Part shown: in pieces, positions 1-10,984 of the stretch
Numbering within the stretch: position 1 is the first letter of the stretch
Layout: each line of letters opens with the position of its first letter
Source of the DNA: Sipunculus nudus
Taxonomy: Eukaryota; Annelida; Sipuncula; Golfingiida; Sipunculidae
Direction of reading: 5' to 3'
Length of the DNA: 64,000 bases
NCBI GenBank assembly: GCA_026874595.1
Contig: CM049320.1
Span: 26,765,214 to 26,829,213, forward strand
The notes under the pieces: generated by a model
What the model was told of the DNA's origin: nothing
Seen by the model: only the letters and a program-made list of their open reading frames with translations
Databases searched by the model: none
Translations under genes and position numbers: made by a program

Positions 1-1130
1 TTACATAAATAACTATTGGTTTTTATAAGGTGTATGAAATAAATTCCAATACGGTCTTTCCTGTCATCGCCTTTGATTAATAAACTGGACCCAGTTGTTA
101 CGGAACCTAATATGAACAGATCACGTATGCGTGATGTACATAAATTTTGTAATGGAGAAAAAGAAATCAGATTCTGTAACACTAAGCAGCGTGAAATGTC
201 GAGGGGAATGAATAAAGAAGTCAGTGGTATTTGTTAACAAATAATTATAATTAATTCTTAAAACAAATCTAACATTAGAATACACTAAATCAATACAATT
301 ATACATTATAATAACAGTACAACAGTAAATCAATACAAGTATATAAATTAAGTGCACAGTACCGGGATACCACCACTGTCACAGCGACAACAAATCCTTT
401 ATAACGTACAACCCAGATGAACAGTTCACATAAATCTTCTCAGAGAATAACAGTCCAGTTCATTCACAAAATCAATCTGTTTTAATCCAAAAGTGAAGTT
501 CTTGTTATAATCCCGAAAGCAAACTGAAGACTATATAAGATACGTCACAAATTTCGAAGAAAATGTATAACTGACGCACTTGTCAAAAAAGGTCCACAAC
601 TGACTTACACGCTTCAGTGTCCGCTGGAATATTTCTCTCCTCACTCCCGGCTCTAAAACACAGCCCCTTATTTATAACTTCTCACCCCAAGCCGAGAACT
701 TTCAATTTCTCGAACTATTCAAAGAACCCAATAGTACACACATTACAGGAAACATCTAGAACAACGTATGTTGTGTTTCTACATATGAGGGTTTACACGT
801 GGGCCGGCCCGGCTCGGCCAGGCGAGAAAGCCCCAGACTAGTATGACCGCTGTGTTAACAAGTGGGCCGCACCCGGACAGCTAGATCAAGGAATGCTGTA
901 GCATAGCAACGCCAGGGCTTGAGCCAAACACGAATCAGAATGTTAACGCAGCACAATAAAAGAGACATATCAACAGCTCAATAAAACAGACATATGTAAC
1001 ACAGTATAAGCCTTTATTTCCTTATTTTTTCAGCACATTTTTTCCAGTATTCAGATGGAAAGCATCGCCTTGAAAACCCATCAAGATGGACCAAACACGT
1101 CCGACTTGATCTCCGATTATAAATTTTGTC
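1..1130. other. No gene recognised
   Basis: AT-rich DNA with scattered short frames on both strands and no domain, splice pattern or repeat structure I can support. It may hold further decayed retroelement sequence leading into the Gypsy fragments. Confidence 0.5.
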
Positions 1131-1639
1131 GGATAAATGTGTACACCCAAAACACTTTGTCGTTGTCGTCGCCGTTGCCGGATAACCGTATTAATGTGCA
1201 CAAAGTGGTACACGGTCCTGCGATGGGATAAGGGCAGATATAACGCAGAGTCCCGAAATAATTACGGACCAGTTGATGCATTGCCGACTTGTCGGGGCAT
1301 CGTTAATGGGTGTCGGAATGATACCTTGTTACGGGTAACCGGATGTACATGTATCGCAGTGAGAAAGAGTTTGATTCCGACACACAGTATACCTGTAAGC
1401 GTGAGGAGTATCTGATAGCGGTTATTAATGCAGACTGCCCGGTTTACGTCGGGGATACGGAAGCCGCCGTGATATAGGACCCCTTGTGCGATTTAATCGT
1501 CGGAAATGCCGAGGGCATAAGTGCGAAACTGATAAGTCAGTTCGGAGTACAAACACCGAGATAGGAAATGCGAACGTGTTTGAGCCGACTCCTAAAGTTA
1601 CTTCGGCAGTAGAACCCGGGTGATGAAACGAAAGCAATC

Positions 1640-2276
1640 GCTGAGAGACGACATAGCTTTGGCCGAGTACTGGAAAGAGGCATTCGCAGACGCTAATTAT
1701 TGCGCATATGTTTACGAAAGAAACAGAGAATTTGGTACGCAGGTTGTGGTATACCATCTACCCTCCGCGATCATGTGATGATGTTAGGCCATAAGACCTT
1801 GATGACGGGTCATCAGGGTAAAGATCCGTACGTATAATATAATAAGTAGCCAGTTCTCCTGGAAGGGAATGTATCGGGCAGTCGAATATTTTAGTAAGAT
1901 GTGCGTGTAATGTGTGTCAGTGGGCGATATAAAAAGGATGTAGGGGAAGTAAGCGTCTCTATGATAGAGGAAGGCAGCTTGGAGATATTAAAATCGGCGA
2001 TGAAGTTTTGTTGTTGTTGCCGACTGATTCGCAAGTATTAGTGCAATGAAAAGGGCCATATGTGGTCGTGGGAAAAGTCAATGACCTTGACTATAGAGTT
2101 CAGTTAAACGGGAAGGTAAAAACCTTCCACATTAATCGGCTCAGGCTGTATCATATTAAGCCAGAGTCGCAATACATTATCGCTACGGTGAGTGAATTAA
2201 CACGCGGAGAGGAGGATACTTTCTTTGTTGGGCCATTGTGGGACAAAGATCACTCTGTTGTAGCCCGCGCCTAGTT
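1640..2276 (+). pseudogene. Ty3/Gypsy-like retrotransposon, integrase C-terminal fragment (degenerate)
   Basis: Around 1970-2170 the plus strand reads as an integrase C-terminal (GPY/F) domain: KIGDEVLLLLPTDSQVLV, an in-frame stop (TGA at 2047-2049) where the family has Trp, then KGPYVVVGKVNDLDYRVQLN and HINRLRLYH. This matches the VLLLLPTDSxxL...WKGPxxV...VxxxxKxxTxHxN pattern of Ty3/Gypsy elements. The 1640-1760 stretch is also open and could be part of the same polyprotein, but I do not recognise it. Decayed, no longer coding. Confidence 0.75.
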
Positions 2277-2294
2277 CCGTATATAACGCAAGAA

Positions 2295-2590
2295 CAACTG
2301 GTCGCTTACGCGAGTAGGAAACTGATACAAATCTACTCTACAATCGAGCGTGAATGTTTGTCAGTCATTCAGGCGATCAAAAAAAAACAAAAAAAAAATG
2401 GCTTGCAGAAACATTAAGAGTCCAAACACTTCACAAACCCTAAAGTTGCCAACAACAAGCGTTTGGTGAGATTGGCCCTAATACTGCAAGAGTATGGGTT
2501 TGATATCCAACCTGTAAAGGGAAAGGTTAAATTAAGACGCTGATTTTCTTTTAGCAGAGTTGTGAGCGAGTAGGGCCTTTAGATTTACAG
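2295..2590 (+). pseudogene. Ty3/Gypsy-like RNase H fragment (degenerate)
   Basis: Plus strand reads LVAYASRKL...YSTIERECLSVIQAIKK, the start of the Ty3/Gypsy RNase H domain. An A-rich expansion and frame breaks follow, then NKRLVRLALILQEYGFDIQP, its C-terminal part. It lies directly after the integrase piece with no reverse transcriptase between, so material has been lost or rearranged. Confidence 0.75.
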
Positions 2591-2683
2591 CAGTGTGCGG
2601 CTCAAAGGTATTTTAGGTAAGAGTAAGGCCAACGTTTTGTAGAAAAACATTACTTTGTTATATGTTTATTTAAGGGGGAGGTG

Positions 2684-3255
2684 TGTCACGAAAGGTCATT
2701 TTGTTTAATAAGGATTTATTATCATTTCTCAAGTAAGTTGATGGCTAGCGTATTAATTTATTTTCCCAGCCTATTTTATATTCAGTTGGGCCAAAGAAGA
2801 ATAAAGCAGGCCAGGCTTTGTATTGGTCTTATGAATATAGATAATCCTCCAGGGTAGAAGGGTACTTAAAGAGTGCATATTCAGTGAGATGACACACAGT
2901 CTATGGAGTCTGCCGAGTCCAGAGAAGTGCCGCTGCCAGCCAGTGTTCAGAGAGGTGCTGCCACCCAGTGACAAGAGAGGTGCATATGTCTCTCTCATAT
3001 CTTAATTGGAATTAAAATTTGTAGCAATATTTTAAGCAAAGATTACATTTAGTCCTGACTTTAAGCACGTCTCCTTTTGTCCAAGAAGCAGGTCATCTGG
3101 CCGCATGCGCGTCATATGTTGTTATAGTTGGATAGGCTAGCTATGTTACTGATTTATCTATTGTATATCTCGACCTTGTCTATAGACCACGGTACGCGTA
3201 CTTTGTTCCAATATATTAAAGACCAAAATAAACGAGTTAATAAATCACATTGACA
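2684..3255 (+). repeat. Probable 3' LTR of the Gypsy-like element
   Basis: A polypurine tract (AAGGGGGAGG, 2672-2681) is followed by TGTCACG. About 570 nt later the unit ends ...CATTGACA, giving TGTC/GACA inverted ends. AATAAA-type signals lie near 3227-3243. No second LTR was found in the window. Confidence 0.55.
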
Positions 3256-4540
3256 ATAAGCCAGATAAAATATCTTTACTCAAATTAACAGAAGAACAAC
3301 TTTATATGCAAAAAGAGACCCCCGATTAAATAAACCTAGTGTGATGGGTGTGCTTCTAATCACCCACTTAACATGTCACACATTACACCAGTGAACTGCC
3401 CAGATTGTTTATCCGGGAAAGGCAGGTTATAAATCAGCCGCACTAGAGGTTTAAGGTGCGTTAGAACGTCTGCAGGAATAGATCATATACATCCTAGCAA
3501 ACCATGCTCGAGTCTTATTTTTACCTTCCACGGTGGGTCAGATTTATTCATTTATTTAGTGCTCCACCAGAAGCGTATGCGTTCATCCCCGTTCATGTGT
3601 GCGTGTTTGTGTGTGTATTCATGTGCGTGTCTGTTTGTGTATGTAAGTGTGTTCACAATATAACTCACGCAACAATAAAAAGAATCGTATGAAATATCCG
3701 GTTATCAGGATTTGGCCAATGAGGAATCGATTAGATTTTGGTGTAGATCTGTCACATGATCCAGGTTCAGAAACTCAACCAAAGAATATTCGTAAATTTA
3801 CAGTTACCTGTGAACGAATGAAACACGGGACATGGGTCAAATAAGTGAATGCAAGGCATCTCCACATGGCTTGCATTTCTTAGAATACGTATATCTAGTC
3901 ACTTTATATTTAAGCAGGATAGCTCATTGAATAAGTGTTGATTTTCAATGAGGTCACGTTACAGTAAAAAATATAGGAAATAATAAAAATACAGACATTT
4001 AGACATGACTGGAATCAAGAAGTAGATAACATATATAATATTTCAGTTGTATTCTCACACCTCACACAATATTTGAGGATGATCGAGATGATCAAGCAAT
4101 CAAATATATCTAGTGACTACGTAAGACATCATTAAAAGCTTGACATGGGAACAAAATTTACCTCAATTTAAGAAAGTTAACCAAGATATCAAATAAAAAC
4201 GTGTACTCAGAGATAAAAAAAGGGTATTAGAAGTAAAAACGCAAAATCATTTACTTTTCCTGGAGTGTGCCTTTCAACATTCCTCTGAAAGAAGGAATGG
4301 GATTCAGCTTCACAGGTTTTGGTATCGAGTCTGATCCAGTAAAATGCTTCCTAGTTATATCAATTGGTTTTGGAAAAGTCTGCGTTTGGGGAGTACGAAA
4401 TTTTCCCCGTAGACATCTATTGTTTCATATCCATGACCGTGATCTGTTAAAAAGGGTTGAAGTATCGATACCTCTTATCAGCTAATCAATAAATCACTTC
4501 TACAATGCACGTGTGAATAATCACTCAATAGTCACATGTA
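3256..4540. other. Intergenic, AT-rich
   Basis: No gene. A GT-rich patch lies near 3595-3650. The 3700-3900 stretch (GGCCAATGAGGAATCGATTA onward) resembles 63300-63500 and marks a dispersed repeat of about 200 bp. Confidence 0.45.
3700..3905 (+). repeat. Dispersed repeat, copy 1
   Basis: Shares GGCCAATGARGAATCRATTA, then TTTTGGTGTRGAT and AATAAGTGAATG, in order, with 63310-63515. Confidence 0.5.
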
Positions 4541-4544
4541 ACGT

Positions 4545-4710
4545 TTGCTTGTGGAGCATTGTGGCCATTTAGGTGAGTGCGGTGGACTAGTGACCGCAGC
4601 AATGTTGGTTCGCATCCTGATCAGACAATTCGCCGAGCCAAGTCTCCCGGCCAAATTTTTTAAATTCAAAGGTGAACCCTCACCGCTCAAGAGTGATTGC
4701 GTACTTGACA
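4545..4710 (+). repeat. tRNA-derived SINE-like sequence
   Basis: Contains a B-box match GGTTCGCATCC (4607-4617) about 25 nt after an A-box-like TAGGTGAGTGCGGTGG. No tRNA fold was checked. Confidence 0.4.
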
Positions 4711-5406
4711 GGCATGGGCGGCCGACAAATATATAACGAAAAACTTACTGGCTATGTGGCTGCTTTGTTGTATGCTTCCCATGGGCGGCAGACAAATATA
4801 AAACGAAAAACCTTTTTAGCTGTGTGGCTGCTCGGTTGTATGCTTCCAAGGAGCGGCAGGCAAATATAAAACGAAAAACTTCTAGCTGTTGGCTGCTTGG
4901 TTGTATGCTTCCCTTGGGCGGCAGAAAAATATAAAACGAAAAACCTTCTAACTGTGTGGCTGCTTCGTTGTATGCTTCAAATGAGCGGCAGACAAATATA
5001 TAACGCAAAACCTTCTAGCTGTGTGGTTGCTTGGTTGTATGCTTCAAATGAGCGGCAGACAAATATATAACAAAAAAACTTCTAGCTGTGTGGTTACTTG
5101 GTTGTATGCTTCCCGTGGGCGGCAGAAAATATATAACGTTAAACCTTCAAGCTGTGTGGCTGCTTCGTTGTATACTTCCCATGGGCGGCAGAACATATAT
5201 AACGAAATTCCTACTTGGTTTGTTGCTGCTGGGTTGTATACTTCCCATGGGCGGCAGACAAATATATAACGAAAAACTGTCTAGTTGTGTGGCTGCTTGG
5301 TTGTATGCTTCACATGACCGGCAGGCAAATATAAAACGAAAAACATTCTAGGTATGTGGCTGCTTGGCTGTATGCTTCTCCTGGGCGGTAGACAAATATA
5401 TAATGA
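4711..5406 (+). repeat. 66-bp tandem array, left part (about 11 units)
   Basis: Units of 65-68 bp with core GTGTGGCTGCTTGGTTGTAT, then GCTTCCCATGGGCGGCAG and AAATATATAACGAAAAACC. GGGCGGCAG-type landmarks occur near 4715, 4783, 4850, 4916, 4981, 5048, 5113, 5180, 5247, 5315 and 5382. The unit is near 22 codons, which makes repetitive frames on both strands that are not evidence of a gene. The array resumes at 7357. Confidence 0.9.
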
Positions 5407-7356
5407 ACTAGTGACCCATGGGCCACGACACTCAGCTGAATTCAAGGAATGTTGAACAATGAGAAAGATGACTGCCAGAGTGCCAAAAAATTCATGAATT
5501 TTTTTAAATGTCTGGTTTAGGAGAAAACTCTCCAAGATTGATGGACATGCCATATTTCAGACCAATATCTTGAACCATTCCTGAGGTATGCGCAATTTTC
5601 ACCCAAAGCAGATGTACGGATGGATGGCACAGGAAAATGATTGCAGGTGGCTGCACCAGTCTTGAGTACAAGATGGGGGAGTCCAAGATCTATGAATTTG
5701 ACAATTTCAGGTTAATATGGCAAGTCACTCCTGAGAAAAGGGCATTTATTTATTCTACAAAACCGGGTGGCGCCATCTGTCTGGTTACCAGAAAACTTTC
5801 CAAGATGGATGGACATGCCATATTTCAGACCAATATCTTGAACCACTCCTGAGGTATGCGCAAGTTTCACCCAAAGCAGATGTACGGATGGATGCAACAG
5901 GAAAATGATTGCAGATGGCTGCACCAGTCTTGAGTACAAGATGGGGGATACTTAGCGAGGAGGATATGGGTAACAGAGACCGTATTTCAGATTTCCATAG
6001 AGACTTTTCCTGAACCTCCTTTGATGTCAAGTTAGAAAAATCAAGGTCCAGCGGTTATGATTTGTGCCCATTTACAGATGACAGCTTCTTTGAAGGTATC
6101 AAAAATAGAGAAAAAAATGTAAAAATTAGAAAAATATACATGGTGCCACCAGTTTGCAGAAACTGATGGAACACTTCATGACCAATATTCATGCAGAGAA
6201 TCATGGTGATCAATGCATTAGTTATTCAGATACTCTGGCTTTTGTATCAAATTTTTAATTATTCTGAGGGGTACTTTCAAGACCCATAGCTCGGAGGATA
6301 TGGGTAACAGAGACCTAATTTCAGGTTTCCAAGGACTGCAGAAACTGATGAACCATTCCATGTTCAATATTCATGCAAAGACTCATGGTGATCAATGCAA
6401 TAATTGTTCAGATACTTGAGCTTTTGTATCAAATTTTCCATTATTCTGGGGTTTCTTCGGAGCCCCATAGCTCACAGGTTTTGTGTAAAAGAGACCTAAT
6501 TTCATGTTTCCAAGGAGATTTTTCATGGACCTCCCTCGATGTCAAGTTAGAAGATTCCAGGTCTAGAGGTTATGATTTGTGCCCTTTAACAGATGACAGC
6601 TTCTTTGAAGGTATCAAAAATAGAGAAAAAAAATCGTAAAAATTAGAAAAATACAGATGGCGCCACCAGTTTGCAGTAACTGACGGAACACTCCATGATC
6701 AATATCCATACAAAGAATCATGGTGATCAAGGCAGTAGTGATTCAGATACTGAAGCTTTTGTATCAAATTTTTGATCATTCTTGGGGGTACTTCGAAGCC
6801 CCATAGCGCACATGCTATGGGTAACAGAGATCTAATTTCAGGTTTACAAGGAGATTCTTTATGAACCCCCTGGATGTCAAGTTAGAATATTTCAGGTCAA
6901 GTGGTTACGATTTGTGCCCTGTTAACAGATGACAGCTTCTTTGAAGGTATCAAAAATAGAGAAAAAAATTAGTAAAAATTAGAAAAATACTGGTGGCGCC
7001 ACCAGTTTGCAGGAACTGACGGAACACTCCATGATCAATATTCATGCAAAGAATCATGGTGATCAAGGCAGTAGTTATACAGATACTGAAGCTTTTGTAT
7101 CAATTTTTTTTATTATTCTGCGGGGGGGGGGGGGGGGTACTTCAGAGACCCATAGCTCGGAGAATATGGGTAACAGAGACCTAATTTCAGGTTTCCAAGG
7201 AGATTTTTATGGACTTCCCTGGATGTCAAGTGAGAAGATTCCAGGTCCAGTGGTTACGATTTGTGCCCTGTTAACGGACGGCCGGAAGGCCAGACGGACG
7301 GACGTCGGACAAAGGGTGATCGCTATAGCTCAGATGACTTTCAGTCAGCTGCACTA
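5407..7356 (+). mobile_element. CTAGTGACCC...TAAAA element inserted in the 66-bp array
   Basis: Starts ACTAGTGACCCATGGGCC (a near-palindromic head followed by CACTCAGCTGA) and ends TCAGTCAGCTGCACTAAAA. The interior is made of degenerate units of about 340 bp: ATGGGTAACAGAGACCTAAT, GGAGATTTTTCATGGACC, GGTTACGATTTGTGCCCT, then CACCAGTTTGCAGGAACTGA. An ACGGACGG-rich patch precedes the tail. No coding capacity. The array resumes in register after the tail. Confidence 0.75.
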
Positions 7357-7672
7357 AAAACCTTTTAGCTGTGTGGCTGCTTGGTTGTATGCTTCCCATT
7401 GACGGCAGGCAAATATAAAACGAAAAACCTTCTAGCTGTGTGGCTGCTTGGTTGTATGCTTCCCATGGGAGGCAGACAAATCTTTAACGAAATAACTAGC
7501 TGTGTCGCTGCTTGCTTGTATGCTTCCAATGGTCAGCGGGAAAATATATAACAAAACCTTCTAGCTGTTTGGCTGCTTGGTTGTACGCTTCCCATTGACG
7601 GCAGACAAATATAAATGGAAAAACCTTCTAGCTGTGTGGCTGCTTGCTTGTATGCTCCCCATGGAAGTAAAG
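7357..7672 (+). repeat. 66-bp tandem array, right part (about 5 units)
   Basis: Same unit as 4711-5406, with landmarks near 7401, 7468, 7533, 7598 and 7665. The repeat phase continues across the inserted element, so the two parts were one array. Confidence 0.88.
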
Positions 7673-8440
7673 AAAAGCGACAAGAACGAACAGGCATGAA
7701 AGACCAGGAGGTGTATGTGTAAAGTGTAAAGAGGGTAGGACTGACGTCATTGATATCAGACCATAGACACCCCCCCCCCCCAACTTTATCAAGTTTACCT
7801 TTACCATTTAGCCCTAAGTGTTTCTTTGGCAATGTCGTTGTGGGGAATTTAACCTCGACAGGGGTAAAATGTATTAGTTGTTGTTCGATGGGAACATGGA
7901 ACATTTAATGTTTTCTGAATTTGTTTACTGTCAGATCTCAGTTGTTTAAGAGCGCCGTCTAGTGCTGATTCAAACTGATTATTCAATTCAATTTTTTCAA
8001 TGACCGTAAACCATACGTGCCATTAACTCGTCGACGTTCCCAGAAATGGATATTTTACATGAGGGGATATTTTCAGTATTCGCATTCGTATTCGCATACA
8101 TTTGTAACAAGTGCAAAAATATTTGTATTCGTATTCAAATACATTGCAGAAGTATGCACATTAATGAATACTTTTCATGAATATACATGCAGTATACATA
8201 AATGTTGTTTACCTTTTGTCCATTATCCATTCGGATAAATGAGCCGCCATTTCAATAGTGACTGATTTGGACCCACTTAAAACATGCACAATAACAATCT
8301 TATTTAAACATGTTGACATGTTTTAATTTATTTATATTAAATTAGTATTAATGTGTTTATTCTGTCATGTGTATGTACAAGACATTGCAAGGTAATACAT
8401 TTTGTTGAACAAACTTAATAAATCGTCCCAAATTTCTCTC
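7673..8440. other. Intergenic, no gene seen
   Basis: Contains a C-run (7771-7781) and a GTATTCG/ATTCGCAT-rich patch at 8070-8150; similar GTATTCG repeats recur near 9080-9110. Nothing coding recognised. Confidence 0.4.
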
Positions 8441-8445
8441 TTTTA

Positions 8446-8490
8446 ATGTCTCTCTCTGTCTCTCTCTGTCTCTGTCTCTCTCTCTCTCTC
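8446..8490 (+). repeat. (CT)n microsatellite
   Basis: TCTCTCTGTCTCTC-type tract. Confidence 0.9.
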
Positions 8491-8676
8491 TGGTTTCATT
8501 TCAATGATCTCTCAATCTGATTCAATAATATCGGTAAAATCGGTCACACCTTTTAACGGCTGCAACAACTAGTCTTCATAAATATTTGCAATATTATACA
8601 TAAATAATACACTTTAAATTTCAAGCAAAAATATATATAATATATGAAACGCTAATGCTTGTAATGAGAACAAGGC

Positions 8677-8680
<4 letters not shown>

Positions 8681-8739
<59 letters not shown>

Positions 8740-8822
8740 GCTCTTTCTCTCTCTCTTTCTTTGTCTGTCTGTCTGTCTGCCTCTCTCTCTCTCTGTCCCT
8801 CCCTCTCTCTCTCTCTCTCTCA
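8681..8822 (+). repeat. (CT)n microsatellite, about 140 bp
   Basis: Long CT tract interrupted by GTCTGTCTGTCTG. The Arg/Glu-rich frame on the minus strand is an artefact of it. Confidence 0.95.
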
Positions 8823-9179
8823 TAGGACCTAAACTGTTAATAATCACTACTTCTACTTGAACGCCATCTATAAGTGATAGTGAATTAACATTGATAGTAA
8901 TAGTATTTATGTTTATGTTGTAGAGGAATCACGAGGTAAAGCTGAAGAAGTCAGCAGTAAAACGTACCAGTGAATATATGATGATTGCCGTTCATTGTAT
9001 TAAACAAGAATGAAACTTAATTGATAGTTTCTGTTTGTCTCTGTAAATTGTATTCATATTGATATTCATAAATACATTTATATTTTTATTCGTATTCGTA
9101 TTCGAATACATTTCTTCTGTAATCGACCGATGTCTGGTATGCAGAGTTTTAGTTATTTTCCAACCATGAATGGCCACAG

Positions 9180-10318
9180 GTTTATTTCATTAGAATTACT
9201 TCCAACGGTTCTTAAATGCTCTCCGTATGAATTTCGTACATTAATTTTTGACTACCTTGAGGTCTTCCTTATAATGTTTTCATGTGAACTCAGTGGATTA
9301 GTATATCTTCTCCCATCTTCAATATTTTGAAAACTGTACTTAATCAGTTTTTTACAATGAGTGTTCCAGTTGACAACATGTGGTCTTGTGTGTTCAATCT
9401 GCCCTGCTGACCGCCCAGTCATTTTCTGATCTTTATGTTTGTGTTTCTGGGAACGTTTCTACGATCCTCACACTGTGATTATACCCTTCGATCGTCCGAG
9501 ATCTCCTTTGTTTTAACCGCTGCATTGTCTAGCTAGGTTCTCCGGGGTGCAACACCAGGGTGCACACAGAGCAAAGGATTGTGATCAGACCGCTGCGTGA
9601 AAAGCGTGGGAATTTTCCCTGCTGTCCTGAAATATAGGTTTCATATCTGCTCTGCTTTCCAAATACACGCACGCGGACGCATGTACAATTACACGAAAAT
9701 GATCTGCTCCGACTTCAGTAGAAAAATCGTATACTTTCGGCGGTCAAATTAAATGTCAAAATTTCAAATAACATCTTATTATGAATTGATCGTAGAACGT
9801 TAACATAGGTATGTGTTACTTGTGAGTCTTGCATTTAGAGTTGATAACTATTACTTAGGCATAGTCCGGTGTACGGCTGTCGAATGGGAATTATGAGGCC
9901 GATCCGAACGTCTGTCACCTTAACGGAAGCAACCCCCTCATCCCGAGAGCAGTGTTTAAAGGGAGAAATATTCTTGCTGGAATCGGTTAAGAGGAAAGAA
10001 AATTTATAAATTATCAACAATTTAATGCGTTTAATAAAGAAAAATGAATGACCACTAAACCTGATCGTGTAATCTGTTATGGATTATACCTATCTGAATA
10101 TATAAAAGATAAAAATGTGAGGCAACAGAATATATATTCGATTCTCTAAGCTTTATGGTAAATTGTTTCCCGCATTAATACTTTGAGTATACGGGCACAT
10201 CCTGCCTTAAAAACAGTAGCAATGGCAATGAAGAAACGTTTTGTTTTTTACCTCTGCTTGGTCTTACAATGTGTTAACTAGTAGTATCAGCAGCGTTTGT
10301 ATTGCAGGTATATAGACA
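9180..10318. other. Region downstream of the amidase gene
   Basis: No gene recognised. A piece near 9540-9600 is a reverse-oriented relative of the repeat at 15430-15610 and 46140-46340 (TTTGCTCTGTG and GGTCTGAT motifs). Confidence 0.4.
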
Positions 10319-10542
10319 TTTATTCAACGAAGGATTTTTTAATACTTTTGTACAAAATGTGTGGGAGTTCCGTATTGCTTAAGAGAAATACATCCATTAC
10401 AAGAGTGGATATTTCAGCGCCGGTTATATGAATCCACACGGGTTACTTCATTAATCAAAAAGTATGAAAATAGATCCTAAAACTGTCAACTTGTTCATTC
10501 CAAACAGATATTGTTTTTGCTTTTCACACGCTGGTATACTCG

Positions 10543-10733
10543 CTAAGCATCACGGGTAACCTCCACAGCGCGACCGGCTTTCAGTAAGGAGCCTTCGTCC
10601 CAGAAGCGACCGACAAACATGACGCCGACCGGCAGACCCTCAGAGATCCCGGCATTAACGGTCAATGCTGGATGACCAGCTTTATTGAAGGTGTTCGTAT
10701 TAGAAATGGGGGCCCAGCATTCTGTCACGTACT
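10543..10733 (-). CDS. Amidase exon 12 and stop
   Basis: Encodes [20 protein letters not shown], then [20 protein letters not shown] and a short tail ending RDA, with TAG at 10545-10543. The exon begins after tttcag; the Ile-Tyr run that appears upstream in the same frame is a TA microsatellite in the intron, not protein. A minus-strand AATAAA lies at 10324-10319, about 220 nt past the stop, and is a plausible poly(A) signal. Confidence 0.93.
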
Positions 10734-10750
10734 CTGAAATGTACCGATTC

Positions 10751-10815
<65 letters not shown>

Positions 10816-10927
10816 AAGTAGCCTCTTGATTATACGACGTTTCAATGCACAATGAATGTATACGCACAGGCCCTTGAAGGCACCATTAACACATGTTAAA
10901 GATGCGATGATTCTCAGAGCTTTTCAG

Positions 10928-10984
<57 letters not shown>

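Noticed and set aside
4672-5553. Overlapping repetitive frames on both strands of the 66-bp array
   Set aside because: The unit is near 22 codons, so frames persist by chance; 67-bp units break them and no splice or family support exists.
4711-7672. CRISPR-like regularity of the 66-bp array
   Set aside because: Units are wholly repeated with no unique spacers, and the context is a eukaryotic genome.
8614-8847. Arg/Glu-rich minus-strand frame
   Set aside because: Translation of the CT microsatellite.
10737-10845. Ile-Tyr repeat upstream of the last amidase exon as coding sequence
   Set aside because: It is a TA microsatellite before the tttcag acceptor; the phase from exon 11 requires the start at 10733.
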